Below are positions 59,124-64,000 of a DNA stretch of 64,000 nucleotides, piece by piece (within the stretch, counting starts at the first letter, position 1; every line of letters begins with the position of its first letter). The notes beneath the pieces were generated by a model. The model saw only the letters and a program-made list of their open reading frames with translations, searched no databases and was not told where the DNA came from. A program made the position numbers and the translations under genes. Location: positions 146,501 through 210,500 of the forward strand of contig JAMPIV010019878.1 of assembly GCA_024509875.1 (NCBI GenBank), given 5' to 3'. This stretch comes from Oreohelix idahoensis (Eukaryota; Mollusca; Gastropoda; Stylommatophora; Oreohelicidae).

Positions 59124-61407
59124 GGGTACGAACTGACCACCACACTGAAATAAATGCAGGTATAGTTTAATTATTATAGTAAACTTACATCACAACATAT
59201 AAAATACATCAAAAGCATACACATAGTCATAAAAATCAAGGAATGCTACAATAGTGATAGACCCGTTTGTATGGTCCTCCCCTGGATATATAGCTCACAG
59301 TTTCGTTAGAAGAAAAGTGATAACCCCAAAGAGTTACAGATGCATATGATTGGGTCTATGGTTTCCCTCTTTTAAGCTATGGACAGACTTGATACTCTGC
59401 TTTATTCTAAGGGTAAATATTGTTAGCAATAACTTGCATAAAGGAAGTTACAACGTGGGTGACTCAAAAAAAGAACATCCTTCAGTCTACTTTCACTCGG
59501 TTCTATCATCAGGGCCCTAATATATTTACAGTCGTGCTGTTGTTCGCCGTCTGGCGCAAAATTTGGGACACTCACACACTTTTTTTCTGTTACTGTCGTT
59601 TAATGAAGCGGATCCCAGCTCTGCAGATTTGTTTGTTGGTTTCATCTGAATGGATCCGGGGAGCGTCTGCTTCATGCGATAGTTATTTCAGACTAAAGTT
59701 AGTGTCACTTGACTCACGAGGTAAGGATTATGCTTAAGCGAGCACACAATGTCAGAATTCGAGGTTTCTCTTAATTAGGAAGATGACCGGTGGACAACTT
59801 CTCTCAACAGTTAATCTTGGTTCACCACACACTTGTCAACAATGTCGGAAAGTTAATGTTTTAGATTTCTGTAATTTTTCTCGCCACAAGGCAGCATGTA
59901 CATTAGAGTTAATGTAGAAATATGCACTGGCTCAAAGGCCCAGTACAAGCATTTATTCTTTAAGAAAAACGTGAGTAGGATTGGTATTCTGTCTATCTCT
60001 AAAGGCACACACCCTGTCAGACAGGTGTTACTTGAAAACCCACGTGGTTAAAGATATAACATGTTTATGTTTCTCACAGGTATGTCTCTGTACAAAACGC
60101 CGGCAAAGTTTGGGTTACCCCAGTATTCACTGAATAAAGAAAAAACACATATGAAATATGTTACATATTATGTACTCAATATAACTTACGTTTTAAAAAT
60201 GCAAGCGTACAGCTTGATTTATCATTTAAAGCTTCCCGTGCAATAAGTTATACATTTAAAAATCATCAATCCTCATGAATTAGGAATACATACGTATTCC
60301 GACAACACTCATGAGGCATCTAGCATTATAAGTTAGTTTAGAAAAATTGTTCCCGTCTGATTATTTAGCAGTTAAATTAAATTCGTTATAGCTACATTGT
60401 TGTTTAAGCTAGAAATTATAATTTATTCTGCTTTCTACTGAAACACGTCACTAGAAAATAATACAGACTATATAATTAAGCACTCTGCACCAAATCTAAC
60501 TAGTGAAATATGAAATAAGCGATTATCACTTTAAACACTTCACAAAATATTAGATAATTATTATAATATATACCTCAGCACACAGAACTACAGGTATTCG
60601 CACACTTTAGAATTTATACGCTGATACATTTATTTGAAGTCTAGAGCTCGGTAAATTTCCGAACAAACTAGGGCTTCGCTATACAGCTTATTCTATTCAC
60701 GAACAACCTGTCTACTGCGAATTTTGAGGACTGAATGAAAATAAAGTTTAACATTCTGGCTATATCTATTTCCAGACAAAGGGTCCCACTTTATTTCGCC
60801 AAACGAAATAATCTCCCCTTTCCGTCTAAAACACCTTACATCAACTAGAAGACTACCAAGAACTGACACTCGTGCGTTTTCACACATCACGCTGACCAGG
60901 CCAACAGTGAGTGCCTTGTCAGCTGGTATTTCCAGACAAATGTCTCAAACTGCGCCGAGGAGATGTCGGCTATCGCGCCTCACTGAGCGCTCAGCCGATG
61001 CAACTCGTTGTGGCAGGTGAAAATGCAGACAAATTTGTCGCCTATAGGTCTGGCGAAAACGAATATTTACAGTGTATTTCGTCTGGTGCAGGGAATGCTG
61101 TAGACATATGTCTGCTCCTATGCCTGGACAGGCGAATATATTCACAGTTTTGTCCACTGACACCTAATGCAATTGAATGCATTTTAACGCTCTCTCTCTC
61201 TCTCTCTGACACGTTATGTCATAAATGCGTTTACCAGTATGAGAAAGAAAACGGTAAAGTTGAGAATGGGGAAGAAAATATTTTTCGCAAACGAATGGAT
61301 GCGAAAATTACAGGAAAAAGGTAAAGAGTGATAATAGAAAAGAGGACACGGGTGGAAGAAAAAGAAGAGGATATAGGCAATATATGATCAATAAACTCTC
61401 TGTGACA
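58701..61407 (-). repeat. LTR, 2.71 kb (5' side)
   Basis: Pair of 52921-55093. The inner terminus reads CTTCGTAG where the other LTR has TGTCGTAG, so the final two bases differ. Includes a (TC)n tract at 58853-58905 and a TA tract at 59058-59121. The extra 60677-61130 segment is unique to this copy and contains TATTTCCAGACAAA twice. Confidence 0.9.
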
Positions 61408-61600
61408 CTTGTACTGGATCCCCCAGGGCAAGAGAGGCAGAGGTCGACTAAGAAGCACATGGAGAAGAGGGCTGAAAACAGAGGTGAAAATTATGAGGAG
61501 AACGTGGAAGGAACTTGAGATGATGGCACGTGACAAGAGGACTTGGCGTATATTTGGTGAACGCCTATGCTCCTTTGGGAGTAAAGGGTTATGATAAATA
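61408..61600 (+). pseudogene. Endonuclease/RT element tail, downstream half
   Basis: After the CTTGT duplication the frame reads WIPQGKRGRGRLRSTWRRGL, then KTEVKIMRRTWKELEMMARD and LCSFGSKGL with a stop near 61594. This completes the C-terminus begun at 52590-52920, matching 49465-49650. Confidence 0.9.
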
Positions 61601-62035
61601 ATGACTAGTTTAGCTGTCACAGGGTTGGATTGTCTTCTCCCCGTATTATCTTTCTCATTCTCTAACTATTTCTCATTTTCGGAGCCCAGAAGTCCGTACA
61701 ACAGTCAATGTTTGAATTTTCACACTTCGATTCATGTTAGGTCAAGCGTAAATGACCATCCCGAAAGATTAATTGAATCACTAAACATTATAACAGCCAG
61801 ACTGACTCCAGGTAAGACGAACTTGAAATACGGTTTCGTTGCATAACCACGTCTGTCTACACGGGAAAACAGATTTTTCTAAGGCAAGAGACCGGGAGTG
61901 TCTGATAAGCAATGTACTCAGCATTTTGGCAACATATTTATATTAGTTCAAAAGTAATTGATCATTAAATATGTTATATTTTGTTTTTACACATTCATGG
62001 TTTAAAAAGTTATTACAGAGATAAGTGTACATGTA
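61601..62035. other. Unassigned 0.4 kb
   Basis: No gene recognised; AT-rich, with no terminal repeats seen. Confidence 0.4.
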
Positions 62036-62039
62036 TGTA

Positions 62040-62640
62040 TCAATATCTCTTATATATATAAGATCAATCATTAACAGCTCTGGCGACTGTGCAGTAGAAA
62101 TTAAAAGAAGACTTGCAATTGCTTCACATAAGCTAATACAGATGAAAAACCTATGGCAAGGCACAAGCAAAGAAACAAAGTTACAACTGATCAGAGCATG
62201 TATATTCCCAGTAGCAACATACAGCTGCGAGACTTGGACACTCAATAAAACAGTTGCAAAAAAGATTACATCATTCGAAATGAAATGCTACAGAAGGATG
62301 TTGAGAATACCCTGGACAGAAAAAAAGACCAACAGAGAAGTACTGCACTCACTAAATGTACAGGAACATTGGCTCCTAAATACCATCGCAATAAGGAAGC
62401 TGAAATTTTTCGGTCATATAAAAAGACATAATAGTCTGGAAAAAACAGTGATGGAAGGCATGGTCCCTGGAAAAAGGGGAAGGGGTCGACCTAGACGACG
62501 GTGGACCCAGGACATCACAGAGAGTCTGAACTTGTCTTTGGCTGATGCAGGTCGACTTGCCCAGAATCGTGATGCGTTCAGAGCAGCTGTAATGGAGACA
62601 ACGTTCTGGAAAGAATACGTCACATGATGATGATATATAA
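62040..62640 (+). pseudogene. Non-LTR element C-terminus, longest copy of its family
   Basis: An open frame to TGA 62625-62627 encodes EIKRRLAIASHKLIQMKNLW, LIRACIFPVATYSCETWTL, CYRRMLRIPWTEKKTN, KLKFFGHIKRHNSLEKTVME and RGRGRPRRRWTQDITESLNL. This is the segment after the RT catalytic site of an endonuclease-type non-LTR element. A GATGATGAT tail follows at 62627-62636, typical of 3' ends in these families. The minus-strand copy interrupted by P2 (4347-4761 plus 15402-15440) is the same family. It is 5'-truncated, lacking the FADD motif and everything upstream. Confidence 0.88.
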
Positions 62641-64000
62641 GAAGAATTTTACTGCTAATTCAGTTGGGGGCTTGTACGAGCTAAATTAAAGGACATAATA
62701 CCTCTTCACAAAAGTTGTTGGGTAGATAACAGGTTAACATTGCTTGAAGCTGAACATCTTGTCATTTGTATAGTCGACTAAATGATCACATCTGATATCT
62801 CTCATACTTGCATCCTCACGTCAACATTCTATGCTGAGCATACAACTATTACTTTATCCCTGGAAGACTCACCCCAAATGGATCACACTTGAACTGGACA
62901 CGTCTGTCGTAAATTTATTTTGAGAGAAAAAAGTCGTAGAAATAGTGGTCCGGTTTAGAGTGGAAAATGATGATGGAAAGCTCAGTGATAGAAAATGTAG
63001 AGATTTAATAGTTACTTCACAGCGTGCTGGAGGAGAGTAAAGACAGACTTATTTACGACAAATCGTGTCTCTCAATCTTCTCTTTCACTCTCCTGGTCAA
63101 ACAATTATTTGCCAGTTTTCCAGACTCGCATCTGCGCGCTCACCGATTTGGTGTTTTCAAACACACACACGACGTTGATACAAACTATATTAAACGAATA
63201 GGGGAAAAGTTGGGCTTTGGGTATATCCAACACACAGAACTAAATGAGTTTATGTGATTTTATTCACTTTAAACATCAATCACTAAAAATATCAGATATT
63301 ACATAAATTATCATAAGTACACAAATGCAAATAACAAGTTTGGGAGGGGGTGAAGAAGATTGGTATCGACTAAGCCCTTCCCGCTCATTAGACAAAGACA
63401 AACCCAGTCCAGAGATAGATAATATCAGGAACACGGGTACGTTAACCTAACAGTAAAGTTAATTACTCTGAAAGAGGTGTTACCAAGTTAGGTATAAGTG
63501 ATAGAAAAAAAAACCTGTTCTACCCAGCTGTTCTTCCCTTTACTAAGCAAATGGAAAGGAGGTGGTTTTAAACAGAGTTAACAAATTATCAACTATCCCA
63601 CTTAAAGGAACAATGTAGGGTATACAGAAAAGATATATGTTACCAGGTAAGCAAGTTAACAAAATGGTCACACAAAAGAATTAATTTCCTGTCATTCATA
63701 CACGCGCTAGCAAAGGCCTTCACTCATCTTGCTCTCACTTACCGATTGTGAAAAAATCTTGCACTCCATAGAATAACACAACAGCAGTTACACCTCAACT
63801 AAATGTATGAGTGTTTGTTCAAGTTCTAGCCCCAGATTATCGGGTAGGCGGTCAGCACATAAAAGGGTCCCGTAATCGCTGGAAAATGAATCTGTAGTTG
63901 TGTCTCTTTTCTTAATAACAGTTTCTATGGGAGGGCACGGTCTCTGATACCGGGGTGAGGATGGTGTGGTCTATTTGACTATGCCGCGGATAATAAAATT
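62641..64000. other. Unassigned 1.36 kb at right edge
   Basis: A 77-codon frame at 63024-63257 shows no known domain. The last 700 bases have no recognised coding or terminal-repeat structure, but an element could extend beyond the window. Confidence 0.35.

Larger units (their letters stand above)
52921..61407 (-). mobile_element. LTR retrotransposon with Gag-PR-INT and no RT
   Basis: Flanked by the 5-bp duplication CTTGT (52916-52920, 61408-61412). LTRs begin TGTCGTAGATTTTTGATAGG and end AATAAACTCTCTGTGACA. Coding is on the minus strand: Gag and protease (58240-56726) are followed in the same frame by integrase (56725-55220), and only 126 bases remain before the 3' LTR. Reverse transcriptase and RNase H are absent. 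Since integrase directly follows protease, as in the element at 18.8-27.2 kb, RT-RH was probably lost from the 3' side. Such a copy would need a helper. The LTRs are very long (2.17 and 2.71 kb). Confidence 0.92.

Noticed and set aside
60911..61324. 137-codon frame in the 5' LTR
   Set aside because: Lies in the LTR-specific block, has no known domain and is absent from the other LTR.
63024..63257. Small host protein of 77 codons
   Set aside because: No domain, no promoter features and an ordinary length for chance frames in this composition.

Overview
This is a eukaryotic, almost certainly metazoan, repeat-rich window with no convincing single-copy host gene. Everything recognisable is a transposable element, a viral-type element or a simple repeat. 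The mix (Polinton/Maverick, Tc1, mariner, hAT with TTF finger, LTR elements with integrase upstream of RT, R2-like and endonuclease-type non-LTR elements, a tRNA-derived SINE, long TA tracts) suits a marine invertebrate such as a mollusc. The species cannot be fixed from the sequence alone.

Layout. 1-4.76 kb: non-LTR retrotransposon tails, a tRNA-Leu-like SINE and short interspersed repeats. 4.762-15.401 kb: an internally deleted Polinton (P2) with about 2 kb inverted repeats and target duplication TACGTT. It sits inside a non-LTR element, and its right arm is split by a 3.18 kb hAT element (duplication TATATTGT). 15.4-18.67 kb: a minus-strand R2-like (restriction-like endonuclease) element holding a second non-LTR element with a 12-bp duplication. 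18.8-27.25 kb: an LTR retrotransposon with domain order Gag-PR-INT-RT-RH. 28.2-28.7 kb: a 49-bp tandem array. 29.45-46.40 kb: a Tc1 element split by a complete 15.64 kb Polinton (P1, 30133-45772, duplication CACCTC). 46.98-49.65 kb: a long endonuclease/RT element lacking its RT core. 49.918-51.261 kb: a mariner with an intact 355-codon transposase. 52.59-61.60 kb: another copy of the endonuclease/RT family split by an 8.5 kb LTR element (duplication CTTGT) that carries Gag-PR-INT but no RT. 62.04-62.64 kb: one more non-LTR tail.

P1 carries a virus-like gene set. On the minus strand is a protein-primed DNA polymerase B with N-terminal C2H2 fingers. On the plus strand follow a packaging ATPase, a small basic/hydrophobic protein, a conserved unknown, a chromodomain integrase, a two-segment membrane protein, a penton-like minor capsid protein, a pVI-like protein, a double-jelly-roll major capsid protein and an adenovirus-type protease. 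Most are broken by stops or frameshifts, a mariner splits the membrane-protein gene, and the protease lacks its expected catalytic His. The minor capsid ORF is intact. P2 shares P1's terminal repeats, the 3' end of its protease gene and the downstream promoter module. It also keeps an intact 156-codon ORF that is only a remnant in P1. P2 therefore looks like a non-autonomous derivative of the same family.

The nesting gives relative ages: Tc1 before P1 before the short mariner in P1; non-LTR before P2 before hAT; R2-like before the internally deleted non-LTR element; endonuclease/RT element before the RT-less LTR element.
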